Source: Gemmatimonadota bacterium (GTDB lineage: Bacteria; Gemmatimonadota; Gemmatimonadetes; Longimicrobiales; Gaopeijiaceae). From it: a stretch of 64,000 nucleotides of DNA. The position numbers and the translations under genes were made by a program. This document shows positions 44,166 through 53,821 of the stretch, in pieces. The stretch spans positions 62,001-126,000 of the forward strand of contig JAJDTB010000039.1 in NCBI GenBank assembly GCA_022827345.1. The letters are read 5' to 3'. The first letter of the stretch is position 1. Every line of letters begins with the position of its first letter. The notes below the pieces were generated by a model that saw nothing but the letters and a program-made list of their open reading frames with translations, did no database searches and was not told where the DNA came from.

Positions 44166-45431
44166 CTACACCCGCACCGCCAGCCCGTCGTGGAGCGCCG
44201 TGCGGTAGGCCTTGAGCGCGGGCACGAAGCCCATCAGGAATCCGGCGGCCACCACCGCGCCCAGGAACAGCAACTCGATCAGGCCCGGCGGCCGGATCGG
44301 GATGAAGAGCCCCGCCTGCGCCTCGACGATCGGCTGTCCGGCCGAGAGCAGCACGTACACCAGCGCCAGTCCGGCGATCGCCCCCGCCGCCGAGAGACAC
44401 ACCGACTCGAGCACCAGCAGCGCGACGATCCTCTTCGGGCCCGCTCCGACGGCCCTCAGGATCGCCATCTCGCGCCGGCGCTCGTTGAGCGACGTGTACA
44501 AGGAGACCAGCATGCCGAGCAGCCCCACGAGCACGACGAAGATCGTCACCACCCGCAGCCCGGTCTCGGCGTAGCCGATCCCCTGCCACATCTCGCTCAG
44601 CGCCAGCCCGGGGATGACCGCCATCATCGGCTCGCCCTCGTAGTCGTTGACCTCGCGCTGCAGCCGGAGCACGTCCCGCCGGTTGACCGCGCCCACGAAG
44701 AACGACGTCACCTGGGTGATCTCGATCTCCGCCATCGCGAGCACTTCCTCGTGCGTGTGCTCTTCGCCGGGCATCGGGGGCGCGCCGTCCTCCCACCCGA
44801 AGTGGATGGCCTCGATGCCCTCCAGGGTGACGTATACCGCCCGGTCGACCGGCGTGAACGTCTTCTCGATGATGCCCACCACCGTGAAGGGCATTTCGTC
44901 GTGGTTCAGGAACCCCACCTCGCCGATCCCGTGCGTCACCGCGACCTGGTCGCCGAGCCCGTAGCCCAGTTCGGCCGCCACGTCCGCGCCGAGGGTGACG
45001 TCGAAGACCTCCGAGCCGGCACGGCCCTGGGCCAGCGCGATCTCCTGTCCGCCGCGGTACCGGTAGTAGCGGTAGAAGTCCTCGTTGGTGCCGATCACGC
45101 GGAATCCCCGGTGGCTGTCGCCCAGCCCGTAGGGGATGGTCCACTCGACCGCCGGGTGTTCGGCCCATTCGCGGTAGGTGTCCCACGACAGGTTGTTCGT
45201 GGGCGATCCCATGCCGAAGACCGAGTACAGGAGCAGCTGGATGGTGCCGCCCTTGGCGCCCACGATGAGGTCGGTCTGGCTGATCGTGTTGGAGAAGCTC
45301 TCGCGCATCCCCACGCGCACGTTCTCGACGCCGATCAGGAGCGCGACGCTGAGCGCGATCGAGCCGACCGTGAGCGAGGTGCTGAACGCGCGGTTGCGCA
45401 GGGACTTGAGCGCAAGGTCGAGAACCAGCAT
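44166..45431 (-). CDS. FtsX/MacB-type ABC transporter permease
   Basis: A 421-residue permease with one N-terminal membrane helix (about 20-40), a large periplasmic domain and three C-terminal helices separated by the FtsX motif (NERRREMAILRAVGAGPKRI). The periplasmic part contains PPMPGEEHTHEEV, a His/Glu cluster that could bind metal, as seen in relatives of zinc-regulated loci. Its ATG overlaps the ATPase stop by one base (TGATG). Together with the ATPase it forms a mechanotransmission-type exporter or release pump. Confidence 0.87.
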   Translation of the reverse strand: MLVLDLALKSLRNRAFSTSLTVGSIALSVALLIGVENVRVGMRESFSNTISQTDLIVGAKGGTIQLLLYSVFGMGSPTNNLSWDTYREWAEHPAVEWTIPYGLGDSHRGFRVIGTNEDFYRYYRYRGGQEIALAQGRAGSEVFDVTLGADVAAELGYGLGDQVAVTHGIGEVGFLNHDEMPFTVVGIIEKTFTPVDRAVYVTLEGIEAIHFGWEDGAPPMPGEEHTHEEVLAMAEIEITQVTSFFVGAVNRRDVLRLQREVNDYEGEPMMAVIPGLALSEMWQGIGYAETGLRVVTIFVVLVGLLGMLVSLYTSLNERRREMAILRAVGAGPKRIVALLVLESVCLSAAGAIAGLALVYVLLSAGQPIVEAQAGLFIPIRPPGLIELLFLGAVVAAGFLMGFVPALKAYRTALHDGLAVRV

Positions 45432-46114
45432 CAGAGCGCCGCCTTGTTGACGTCCGGAAGCGAGATCGTGCGGGAGAACATGCCCTCGAGGGTGCGGTCG
45501 TGGCTGACGAACACCAGCGTGGCCCCGGCGCTCTCACACTCCGCGAAGAGCAGTTCGAGGAACGCCTCCCGCCGGTCGAAGTCCAGCGACGAGGTCGGTT
45601 CGTCGGCCACGATGATCTCCGGCGCGCCGATCAGCGCCCGGCACGCCGCCACCCGCTGCTGCTGGCCCACCGAGAGCTCCGTCACCCGCTTTTTCAGCAG
45701 ATCGCCGATGTGAAGGTGGTCGGCGAGGAGCGCGGCGGTCTCCTTGATGCCCGCGCCGTCCAGCCGGGCCCTCCGCGCGGCATTCATGCGCACCGGCAGG
45801 GCGATGTTGTCCAGGACCGACAGGTAGGGGATGAGGTTGAACATCTGGAAGACGTAGCCGATGTGCTCCGCTCGGAAGGCGTCCCGCTGGGCCCCCGAGA
45901 GCGAGGTGAGATCCCTGTCCAGCACGTTGACTTCGCCCTCTTCCGGCTCGAGCACTCCCGCCAGCACACCCAGCAGCGTCGTCTTGCCGCTCCCGCTGGG
46001 ACCGAAGAGAAACGCGCGCTGCGCCCGCTCGAGCGACAGCTCCGGGATGTCCAGCACCCACGAACCGCCGCCGTAGCGAAAACGGAGACCGCGAACGTCG
46101 ATGGCGAGGCTCAT
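45431..46114 (-). CDS. LolD/MacB-type ABC transporter ATPase
   Basis: A 227-residue ATPase. Walker A FGPSGSGKTT, Q-loop VFQMFNLIPYLSV, signature ELSVGQQQR, Walker B IIVADEPTSSLD and H-loop FVSHD are complete. The FNLIPYLSV.DN..LP pattern places it in the LolD/FtsE/MacB branch paired with FtsX-type permeases. It is directly upstream of its permease and 69 bp after the DUF3299 gene. Confidence 0.9.
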   Translation of the reverse strand: MSLAIDVRGLRFRYGGGSWVLDIPELSLERAQRAFLFGPSGSGKTTLLGVLAGVLEPEEGEVNVLDRDLTSLSGAQRDAFRAEHIGYVFQMFNLIPYLSVLDNIALPVRMNAARRARLDGAGIKETAALLADHLHIGDLLKKRVTELSVGQQQRVAACRALIGAPEIIVADEPTSSLDFDRREAFLELLFAECESAGATLVFVSHDRTLEGMFSRTISLPDVNKAAL

Positions 46115-46183
46115 CTACGGTCCTCGGCTCGGCAAGGCCTCATCTCGGGGCAAGCCCGGGCACGCGCGCGATCGAATCGCGGC

Positions 46184-46741
46184 TCAGGCCTCGAACGGAT
46201 ACACCCGCTGGCCGACGATGGTGAATCCCACATAGCCGTAGACGCTCTCCGTCATTTCGATCTTGAGCACGCCCTCGACCCACACCGGGTTCCACCCATC
46301 CATCTTCGCGCGCTTGCCTTCGTCCATCTGGATGTAGACGAGCTGGTTGGGCGGGGGAGGCGGCGTGTGGATGCAGGCGCCGACGTACGGCACGAGGAGG
46401 AATTCCGTCGCCGAAGACGCGAAGTCCTCGAGCGGCACAGTGAAGCCGGGAACCTTGACGAGTTTCCCCTCCAGCGCGGCCAGTTCCTCGGTCTTCTCGC
46501 CGGTCCGGTAGTTGAGCTTGGCGAGGAGCCGCCAGCCCACCTCGGTGGGATCGTCGGCGGTTGCGGCCGGGGATGGAACGGACGCGGGCCACGTGGCGGT
46601 CTCGGCCCCGTGGACGGCCGCGGGTGCTTGGACGGCCCCGGGATCCGTGACGGATCCCCACTGGCCCCCCGCACCGGCGGGGGTCGCCGCCAGCAGCATG
46701 GCCGCCGCGGCGGAAAGAAGTCGGCAACTGGCTTTAGTCAT
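46184..46741 (-). CDS. exported DUF3299 protein
   Basis: A 185-residue protein with signal peptide ending at PAGAGG. The conserved core VPGFTVPLEDFASSATEFLL then VPYVGACIHTPPPPPNQLVY is diagnostic of DUF3299. ATG 46741 has a GGAGG site. DUF3299 genes commonly accompany a LolD/FtsX-like ABC pair, and in vibrios occur in the zinc-regulated zrg locus; the same trio is seen here. The single Cys and the poly-Pro turn are invariant in the family. The function is unknown, with a proposed link to metal homeostasis. Confidence 0.82.
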   Translation of the reverse strand: MTKASCRLLSAAAAMLLAATPAGAGGQWGSVTDPGAVQAPAAVHGAETATWPASVPSPAATADDPTEVGWRLLAKLNYRTGEKTEELAALEGKLVKVPGFTVPLEDFASSATEFLLVPYVGACIHTPPPPPNQLVYIQMDEGKRAKMDGWNPVWVEGVLKIEMTESVYGYVGFTIVGQRVYPFEA

Positions 46742-46766
46742 CAGAAATCCTCCGATTGTCGAATCC

Positions 46767-48377
46767 TCAACTCGATCCCTGGTCATCCTCCGAGATCGGC
46801 CGCGTGAGCGTGGGATAAATGATTCCCAACTGTTCAAGGTACGTGTCGAAGCGGGTCTCGTCGTAGTAGTACTGCCGCAGGAGCGGACGGAACGCGTCCA
46901 TGATCTCCTTGTTGAGATCGATGGGCGGCGGGTCGTCGGGGCCGAGGAAGGGCACGTACTCGACACCCGCGGTCTGGTCCTCCCGGAAGTACGTCCAGGC
47001 CTGGTCTACCAGCTCCGGCTGCGCGAATAGCTGAAGCGCGGTGCGGGCCATCACCCGGGCGCCCGCGACGGCTCCCTTGTGCGCGATGGGGGTGGCCATC
47101 GCCATCGCGCTCGACCAGTGGTGGCCCGGCAGCCCCGGCACGTTCGACGGGAAGCGCAGGGTCACCGTGGGGACGTTCCAGGAGATGTCGCCGATATCGT
47201 CCGATCCGCCGCTCCGCCGCGGGCCCGGCGTGCCGAGCTGCGACAGCGAAGTCGGCATTCCCGACGGGACGCTTCCGACCGATTCCTGCACCGCGCTCGC
47301 GAAGTCGTGATCGTCGTCGGTCCACTCCGGGAGCCCGACGTCCTCGATGTGCTCGTACATCGTCTCGGCCACGACCTTGTTGAAGTGCCGCGGCCACGCG
47401 GTGCCGATGATGCGGTACGACATCTCGGTGTCGGTCATCATGGCCGCGCCCTCGGCGATGCGGATGGCCGTGTCGAAGTTGCGCTTGATGTCCTCGTAGT
47501 CCATCTCGCGGATGAAGTACCACACCGACGCCCGCGACGGCACCACGTTGGGCTGGTCGCCGCCGTCGCTGATCACGTAGTGGGAGCGCTGGTCGGGACG
47601 CAGGTGCTCGCGCCGGAAGTTCCAGGCGACGTTCATCAGCTCGACCGCGTCCAGCGCGCTGCGGCCCCGCCAGGGAGCCCCCGCGCCGTGCGCCGCCTCG
47701 CCCTCGAAGGAGAACTCCACGGACACGAGTCCCGTCCCGCCGCCCTGCCCCCAGCTCACCGACAGGTTGCTGCTGACGTGCGTGAACAGCGTGACGTCGA
47801 TGTCCTCCAGGTACCCGTCCCGCACGTACCACGCCTTCGACGCCAGCTGCTCCTCGGCCACCCCGGGCCAGAGCACCAGCGTGCCCCCGATGCCCTCGGC
47901 CTCCATGACGTCCTTGAGGGCGAGCGCGGCCACCACGTTCACGGCCTGACCGGAGTTGTGCCCCTCGCCGTGTCCGGGCGCCCCCGGGATCAGCGGGTCG
48001 TGATAGGCCACGCCCGGCTTCTGGTTCGCCTTCGGAATCCCGTCGATGTCCGACCCGAAGGAGATGACCGGACTGCCGCTCCCCCAGCGCGCGAACCAGG
48101 CGGTCGGGATGCCCGAGGGCTCGCGCTCGATGGTGAAGCCGTTCTCTTCCAGGATGCCCGTGATGTACGCCGAGGTCTCGATCTCCTGCTGACCGAGTTC
48201 GGAGAAGGAGAAGATCTTGTCGACCATGACCTGGGCCAGCTTGGCCCGCTCCAGAACGCCCGCTTCCACGCGTTCCACGAGGGGTTCGAGCTGCTCGTCG
48301 GAGAGCCCTTGCGCCGCCGCGGTGACGGGGGCGATGAGAAGGACGGCCAGCGCCGCCGTGAACGTTCGTTTAGCCAT
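46767..48377 (-). CDS. exported M20 amidohydrolase (AbgB-like)
   Basis: A 536-residue protein with signal peptide (about 1-22). It is a metal-dependent M20D-type peptidase: FGSDIDGIPKANQ, GHGEGHNSGQA, VLWPGVAEEQLASKAWY and the dimerisation-domain segment FSFEGEAAHGAGAPWRGRSALDA. The closest style is AbgB p-aminobenzoyl-glutamate hydrolase and related exported amidases. AGGTG site before ATG 48377. The DUF3299 gene starts 25 bp later, so it shares the ABC-trio transcript. Confidence 0.88.
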   Translation of the reverse strand: MAKRTFTAALAVLLIAPVTAAAQGLSDEQLEPLVERVEAGVLERAKLAQVMVDKIFSFSELGQQEIETSAYITGILEENGFTIEREPSGIPTAWFARWGSGSPVISFGSDIDGIPKANQKPGVAYHDPLIPGAPGHGEGHNSGQAVNVVAALALKDVMEAEGIGGTLVLWPGVAEEQLASKAWYVRDGYLEDIDVTLFTHVSSNLSVSWGQGGGTGLVSVEFSFEGEAAHGAGAPWRGRSALDAVELMNVAWNFRREHLRPDQRSHYVISDGGDQPNVVPSRASVWYFIREMDYEDIKRNFDTAIRIAEGAAMMTDTEMSYRIIGTAWPRHFNKVVAETMYEHIEDVGLPEWTDDDHDFASAVQESVGSVPSGMPTSLSQLGTPGPRRSGGSDDIGDISWNVPTVTLRFPSNVPGLPGHHWSSAMAMATPIAHKGAVAGARVMARTALQLFAQPELVDQAWTYFREDQTAGVEYVPFLGPDDPPPIDLNKEIMDAFRPLLRQYYYDETRFDTYLEQLGIIYPTLTRPISEDDQGSS

Positions 48378-48494
48378 TGACGCACCTGGGTCTGAAGAAT
48401 GGAGGAATCAAGGACATCTGAAGATAGGGGCTGGCCGCCCGCCCCGGAAAGATGCATGGCCTGCGAACCCCGCCGATGCGCCGACGGCGGGAGA

Positions 48495-49643
48495 TCAGGG
48501 CCGCCCTGCCACCCTCTCCAGGGACAGCACCCGCCGCACCAGATCCGTTTGCCTCGAAATGCCCTGCTTGCGGAAGATCTGTTTCAGATGCCATTGCACT
48601 GTCCCCTCGGTGCGGTCGGTCCGGGAGGCGATTTCGCGCGGCGAATGACCGTCGGCCAGCATGACCGCGAGGCGGCTCTCGGCCGGGGTGAGGCCCAGGA
48701 CCTCGGCCGCCAGCTCCGGGGCGATCCGGGACCGCCTCTCGGGATCCACGACCAGCACGACGGCGGCGACCCGGACCGGTCGGAATTCCCACTCCCGTAC
48801 GGCCACGGGACTGACATGCAGCATCAGCCGCGACCGGGAACGGGAACGGCGGATCGTCATCGTACCCGCCGATCCCTGCTCTCCGAAGGGCGGCACCGCC
48901 CGGGCCACAAGCCGCCGCAGCCTGTCGTTCTCCCGCGGCGCCAGCGCCCGCAGGTAGCCGCCCGAATCGAGCAGGCCGTTGCGGTGCCGCAGGAGCTTCG
49001 TGGCCGCGTCGTTCGTCTCCACGATCCGCCCTTGCCGGTCCAGCTGTACCAGGCCGGTGCTTCCACCGTCGAGCAGCCCTGCGAACGACCTGCCCAGCGC
49101 CCGGGTGTCGGCCAGTGCCAGCCACATCGACCCGAAGAGCCTCAGGTGCGGCAGCAGACGCTCGATTGCCGCGATCTGGGCCGTGGACCAGCCCCGGGCT
49201 CCGATGCTGTCACCGAAGGTCCATATGATGTGCGACCGGTCCGGTCCGTCCAGGCGCACGTGCAGTCCCTTCTGCATATCGGCCCTGGGCAGGAACTCGT
49301 TGTAGGTCAGCGAGGTCTTCTTCTCGTCTTCCGTGTACAGATCCGGCACCGGCATCAGTTCGCCGCTGGGGAGCCATCCCATGCGGGGAACGCGTTCGTC
49401 GTGCGGCCAGTATGCGCGGAAGTACTCTCGTTCGAGGTCCTCGTGGCGCTGTCCGCCGAGACAGATCCGCCACCAGGCGATCGATTCGGGCACCAGGCCG
49501 GCGTCGCCGGTGATGAGGACGGAATTCCCCTTCGCACCGATCGCCATGTCGATGAGGCCGGCCGCCGTCGGCCAGTGACCAGGGTCGAGCGCGGCCTCCT
49601 GCAATGATGCAACGATACGCCCGAACAAGCCCTTTGGGGTCAT
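48495..49643 (-). CDS. LuxR-type transcriptional regulator
   Basis: A 382-residue regulator with a C-terminal LuxR helix-turn-helix (LTPAESRLAVMLADGHSPREIA, then GTVQWHLKQIFRK, about residues 320-375). The N-terminal 300 residues look like two PAS/GAF-type sensory parts (for example TGLVQLDRQGRIVETNDAATKLL near 195). There is no phospho-receiver Asp and no membrane helix, so it should sense a cytoplasmic ligand. It is 117 bp upstream of the M20/DUF3299/ABC genes and 103 bp downstream of the stretch after livM; either operon may be its target. Confidence 0.83.
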   Translation of the reverse strand: MTPKGLFGRIVASLQEAALDPGHWPTAAGLIDMAIGAKGNSVLITGDAGLVPESIAWWRICLGGQRHEDLEREYFRAYWPHDERVPRMGWLPSGELMPVPDLYTEDEKKTSLTYNEFLPRADMQKGLHVRLDGPDRSHIIWTFGDSIGARGWSTAQIAAIERLLPHLRLFGSMWLALADTRALGRSFAGLLDGGSTGLVQLDRQGRIVETNDAATKLLRHRNGLLDSGGYLRALAPRENDRLRRLVARAVPPFGEQGSAGTMTIRRSRSRSRLMLHVSPVAVREWEFRPVRVAAVVLVVDPERRSRIAPELAAEVLGLTPAESRLAVMLADGHSPREIASRTDRTEGTVQWHLKQIFRKQGISRQTDLVRRVLSLERVAGRP

Positions 49644-49745
49644 TGTCGTCCAGGGTTTTGACGTGTGGCAAATCAGTTATGTCGCAAACGACTTGCAACG
49701 GTAACGCCCCGGATCTCTTCTCTCGCCTCCCAAATGGAGGGGGAT

Positions 49746-50804
49746 TCACCCCCGCCGGTACGCGAACGGCCACACGTGGAAGTAGTCCTTCACGTTCCCC
49801 CACAGCTTCGACAGCCCCTTGGGCTCGAAGATCAGGAAGAGGATGATGACGAGGCCGAAAACCGCCTGTTGCGCGTATGGCAGCAGGCCCGCGACCGCCG
49901 GGGCGGTGTCCTGCAGCGCGCGCCCCGCGTTGGTGATCAGCGCCGGCAGCAGCGTGATCAGCACCGCGCCGAAGAACGACCCGCGGATCGAGCCGAGACC
50001 CCCGACGATGATCATCGCCAGGTAGACGATGCTCGTCTCCAGCGTGAAGCGCTCCCAGGTGATGATCGTGCGGTAGTAGGCGATCATCGCGCCGGCCAGG
50101 CCGACGAAGAACGACGAGGTGGCGAAGGCCAGCAGCTTGGTGCGGAAGAGGTTTACGCCGATCACGCTTGCCGCGATGTCCTGGTCCCGGACCGCCACGA
50201 AGGCCCGTCCCATGCGCGTGCGGAAGAGGTTGGCCGCGAAGAGCGCCGTGCCCGCCGCCATCAGCACCCCGAACCAGTAGAAGCTGAAGCCGGTGTTGAG
50301 GCGCACGCCGAAGAGGCGCGGGGCGGGCAGCACGATCGCCTCGGTGCCGCCGGTCACCGCCGTCCAGTGGGTCATCCCCCACTCGACGATCTCCTGCGCG
50401 GCGAGGGTCGCGATCGCGAGGTACAGCCCCTTCAGCCGCAGCGACGGCAGTCCGAAGAAGGTGCCCGCCACGGAGGTCATCACGCACGCACAGGCGATGC
50501 TGACCCCCCACGGCAGCCCCAGATTCATGGTGAGCAGCCCCGCGCTGTAGGCCCCGATCGCCATGAACGCGCCCTGCCCCAGCGAGATCTGCCCCGTGTA
50601 GCCCACCAGGATGTTCAGGCCGATCGCGCCGACCGTGGCGATGGCGACCTGGTTGGCCAGGTCCAGCCAGTACGGGCTCGCGAAGAAGGGGAAGGCGAGG
50701 ACGAACGCCGCGAAGAGGGCCAGCCGTATTCGCTGCACGGGCCACGGCCGCAGCCCCATGTCGGACTCGTAGCGGGTGTGGAATACGCCGCACTCGAGGC
50801 TCAT
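49746..50804 (-). CDS. livM: HAAT ABC transporter permease LivM
   Basis: A 352-residue permease with about ten membrane helices. GYTGQISLGQGAFMAIGAYS near residue 75 and GGLGSIRGSFFGAVLI near 290 are LivM signatures, and the cytoplasmic EAA-like loop RDQDIAASVIGVN contacts the ATPases. The start at 50804 has GGGAG upstream. Last gene of livG-FACL-livH-livM, 85 bp after livH. Confidence 0.9.
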   Translation of the reverse strand: MSLECGVFHTRYESDMGLRPWPVQRIRLALFAAFVLAFPFFASPYWLDLANQVAIATVGAIGLNILVGYTGQISLGQGAFMAIGAYSAGLLTMNLGLPWGVSIACACVMTSVAGTFFGLPSLRLKGLYLAIATLAAQEIVEWGMTHWTAVTGGTEAIVLPAPRLFGVRLNTGFSFYWFGVLMAAGTALFAANLFRTRMGRAFVAVRDQDIAASVIGVNLFRTKLLAFATSSFFVGLAGAMIAYYRTIITWERFTLETSIVYLAMIIVGGLGSIRGSFFGAVLITLLPALITNAGRALQDTAPAVAGLLPYAQQAVFGLVIILFLIFEPKGLSKLWGNVKDYFHVWPFAYRRG

Positions 50805-50889
50805 CGCGCGCTCCCAACCTGCGCGGCGCACCCGCACCGGGCCCGCGCCCGCCTGGGCCGCGCCCACCCGCTCCCTCGCCGTGAAGTCC

Positions 50890-51762
50890 TCATACGCGTT
50901 CGATGATCTCCCGCCCGAAGAGCCCGTAGGGACGGACCATCAGCACCAGCACCAGAACGACGTACGGCACCACGAGGCTCAGCCCGCGGCCCACGTAGCC
51001 GCCGGTGTAGACCTCGAGCAGCCCGATGATCGCGCCGCCGATCACCGCCCCGCGGATCGAATCCAGTCCCCCAAGGATCACCACCGGGAAGACGCGCAGC
51101 CCGATCGACGCCACATTCGGGCTCACCCCGACGATGTTGCCGAGCATGATCCCCCCGATCGCCGCGGACGCCGCCGCCAGTCCCCACGCGATCCCGAAGA
51201 CGCGCGGAATGCTGATTCCCATGCTCAGCGCCGCCTGCTGGTCGTCGGCGATGGCGCGCATCGCGATCCCGTCGCGCGTGTGCCGGAAGAAGAGCCACAG
51301 CGCCGCCAGCACGCCCAGCGCGATCGGAATCGACAGGAGACGGTCGGTCGACAGGATGACGGGACCGAGGGCGACGTCCCCCGACGGCAGGAACGAAGGG
51401 AACGAGCGCGGCTGCGGACCCCAGATCGCGTTGACGGCGGCGCGCAGGATCGAGGACAGCCCGATCGTCACCATGATCATCGAGATGATGGGCTCGCCGA
51501 TCAGCGGACGCAGCACCAGCCGCTCGATGGCGAGGGCCACGGCCACGGCCAGCAGCAGCGTGACGAGAACGCCGACGCTCCACGGCAGCCCGGTCTGGGC
51601 AACCGCGAAGAAGATGAGGTAGGTGCCGAAGAGCAGCAGGTCGCCCTGCGCGAAGTTGATGACGTCGCTCGCCTTGTAGATGACCACGAAGCCCGCGGCG
51701 GCCAGGGCGTAGATCATGCCGGTGCTGAGGCCGGAGACCGTGAGCTGGAGGAAGACGTCCAT
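50890..51762 (-). CDS. livH: HAAT ABC transporter permease LivH
   Basis: A 290-residue permease of about eight helices. The N-terminus QLTVSGLSTGMIYALAAAGF, then INFAQGDLLLFG near residue 38, IADDQQAALSMGI near 180 and GGLDSIRGAVIGGAIIGLLE near 240 are LivH hallmarks. It pairs with LivM to form the channel. Located 76 bp after the acyl-CoA synthetase gene. Confidence 0.9.
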   Translation of the reverse strand: MDVFLQLTVSGLSTGMIYALAAAGFVVIYKASDVINFAQGDLLLFGTYLIFFAVAQTGLPWSVGVLVTLLLAVAVALAIERLVLRPLIGEPIISMIMVTIGLSSILRAAVNAIWGPQPRSFPSFLPSGDVALGPVILSTDRLLSIPIALGVLAALWLFFRHTRDGIAMRAIADDQQAALSMGISIPRVFGIAWGLAAASAAIGGIMLGNIVGVSPNVASIGLRVFPVVILGGLDSIRGAVIGGAIIGLLEVYTGGYVGRGLSLVVPYVVLVLVLMVRPYGLFGREIIERV

Positions 51763-51838
51763 GGGTTCAGCGGGCTGCGGTGCGCTGGCGTCGCCGGGCG
51801 CGTCCCCGGCCGCGTCGCGTGCTTGTCGCGTCCATGGC

Positions 51839-53821
51839 TCAGTCCAGCGTCTCGATGCGGAGGTCGTGGGCCACTTCGGCCGTGCGCCCGTCCTGGTAGG
51901 TGATCTCGGTCGCCACGGTGACCACGTCGCCGCCGCCCTGCAGCGCCGCGATGATGTCGCCGAAGCGGTCGGCGATATGGCGGCGGCGCACCTTGCGCGT
52001 GCGGGTCAGTTCGGCGTCGTCGGCGTGCAGCTCCTTGTGGAGGAGGAGGAAGCGGCGGACGCGGGCGGCCGACGGCAGATCCCGGTTGACGGTGCCCACG
52101 TGCTCGCGGACGAGGCGGTAGACCTCGGCGCGGCGGGCCAGGTCGGTGAAGGTCGTGTACGGAATGCGGTGGCGCTCGGCCCACTGGCCTGCGTTCTCCA
52201 TGTCGATCGCGATCATCGTGGTAACGAAGGGCGCGCCGCCGCCCCCGAAGACCACCGCCTCGCGGATGTACGGGCTGAACTTGAGTTTGTTCTCGACGAA
52301 CTGGGGCGAGAAGTTCGTCCCGTCGGCGAGCTTCATGACGTCGGCCAGGCGGTCGATGACGACCAGGTGACCGTCCTCCTCGAAATAGCCGGCGTCGCCG
52401 GAGTGCAGCCATCCGTCCGAGAGCGTCTCGGCCGTCGCCTTCGGGTTGCGGAAGTAGCCCTGGAAGACGGCGGGGCTGCGGCAGAGGATCTCGCCCGCGT
52501 CGGAGATGCGGATCTCGGTGTCGGGGAAGGGCGTGCCGACGGTGTGGAAGCGGATGTCGCCGTCGCGGTGGACCACCGAGATGCCCGACACCTCGGTCTG
52601 GCCGTAGAGCTGCTTCAGGTTGACGCCGATGGCGTGAAAGAAGCGGAAGACGTCGGGGCCGAGCGCCGCGCCGCCGGTGTAGGCGCGCCGCACCCGGTTG
52701 AGGCCGAGCTGATCGCGGATCGGGTGGAAGACGGTCCAGTCGGCGAGGCGGTGGCCGAGGCGGGCGAGCGGCCCGGGGCGCCTGCCGTTGGACCCGCGGT
52801 CGGCGGCGGCCGTGCCCACCTTCATCGCCCTGCGGTAGACCCACCGCTTGAGCGGCGTGGTGTCCTCGGCCATGACCTGCACATCCGACACCATGTTCTC
52901 CCAGATACGCGGCGGCGACATCAGGAAGGCCGGGCCGATTTCGCGCATGTCCTGGCGCACGGTGGCGGTCTCTTCGGGGAAGTTCACCGTGAAGCCCGCC
53001 AGCATCGCGCTCGCCACCCCGACCATCTGCTCGCCGATCCACGCCATCGGCAGGAACGAGACGAACTCGTCGCCGGGCTCCATCGGGTCCACGCCGCGCA
53101 GCTGCGCCGCCATGGCGAGAAGGTTGGCGTGCGAGAGCATGGCAAGCTTGGGGATGCTCGTCGTTCCGGAGGTCGTGCAGAGGAGCGCGGTGTCCTCGGA
53201 GCCGACTTCGGCCAGCCTGTTGTCAAATTCTACCGGGAATCTGTCACTGCGCCGGTCGCCGAGCGCCTCCACCTCCTCGAAGGCCATCAGCCCGGGCGCC
53301 TCGTAGCCGTACATCCCGCGCGGGTCGTAGTAGACGATGGCCCGCAGCTCCGGCACCCGGCCGCGCACTTCGAGCACCTTGTCGACCTGCTCCTGGTCCT
53401 CGGCGACGATCACCCGCGCCTCGGCGGCCTCGAGCATCTTCGCCAGCTCCTCCGAGATCGAGTCCTGGTAGAGCCCCAGCGGCAGCGCCCCGATCGACTG
53501 GGCCGCGAGCTCGGCGATCACCCACTCGGGGCGATTGTCGCCAATGATCGCGATGCGGTCGCCCTTCTCCATCCCCAATTCGACCAGCCCCAGCGCGAAC
53601 GACCGCACCCGCGCCAGGTACTCGGCCCAGGTCATCTCCTGCCAGATCCCGAACTCCTTCTCGCGGAGCGCGACGCCGTCCGGAGTGTCGGCTGCGCGGC
53701 GGGCCAGCAGGCCCGGCAGGGTGTCCGCCGAGTGCCCCGCGGCGAGCCCTTCCCCGCGCCCGGCGCTCACGTCCCCGGTGCGATGGTCGGTCCCGGCCCG
53801 GCGGCCAGCCCCGGCACTCAC
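51839..53821 (-). CDS. long-chain-type acyl-CoA synthetase (AMP-dependent)
   Basis: A 660-residue adenylate-forming ligase. CTTSGTTSIPKLAMLSH (P-loop) near residue 205, YGQTEVSG, LHSGDAGYFEEDGHLVVIDR and the hinge DRLADVMKLADGTNFSPQF are all present. GTG 53821 overlaps the livG stop by 4 bp; the next GTG (53770) is an alternative. The long C-terminal part fits the bubblegum/FACL15-like branch seen inside HAAT operons. It likely thioesterifies the imported acid so that it is trapped. Confidence 0.88.
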   Translation of the reverse strand: MSAGAGRRAGTDHRTGDVSAGRGEGLAAGHSADTLPGLLARRAADTPDGVALREKEFGIWQEMTWAEYLARVRSFALGLVELGMEKGDRIAIIGDNRPEWVIAELAAQSIGALPLGLYQDSISEELAKMLEAAEARVIVAEDQEQVDKVLEVRGRVPELRAIVYYDPRGMYGYEAPGLMAFEEVEALGDRRSDRFPVEFDNRLAEVGSEDTALLCTTSGTTSIPKLAMLSHANLLAMAAQLRGVDPMEPGDEFVSFLPMAWIGEQMVGVASAMLAGFTVNFPEETATVRQDMREIGPAFLMSPPRIWENMVSDVQVMAEDTTPLKRWVYRRAMKVGTAAADRGSNGRRPGPLARLGHRLADWTVFHPIRDQLGLNRVRRAYTGGAALGPDVFRFFHAIGVNLKQLYGQTEVSGISVVHRDGDIRFHTVGTPFPDTEIRISDAGEILCRSPAVFQGYFRNPKATAETLSDGWLHSGDAGYFEEDGHLVVIDRLADVMKLADGTNFSPQFVENKLKFSPYIREAVVFGGGGAPFVTTMIAIDMENAGQWAERHRIPYTTFTDLARRAEVYRLVREHVGTVNRDLPSAARVRRFLLLHKELHADDAELTRTRKVRRRHIADRFGDIIAALQGGGDVVTVATEITYQDGRTAEVAHDLRIETLD

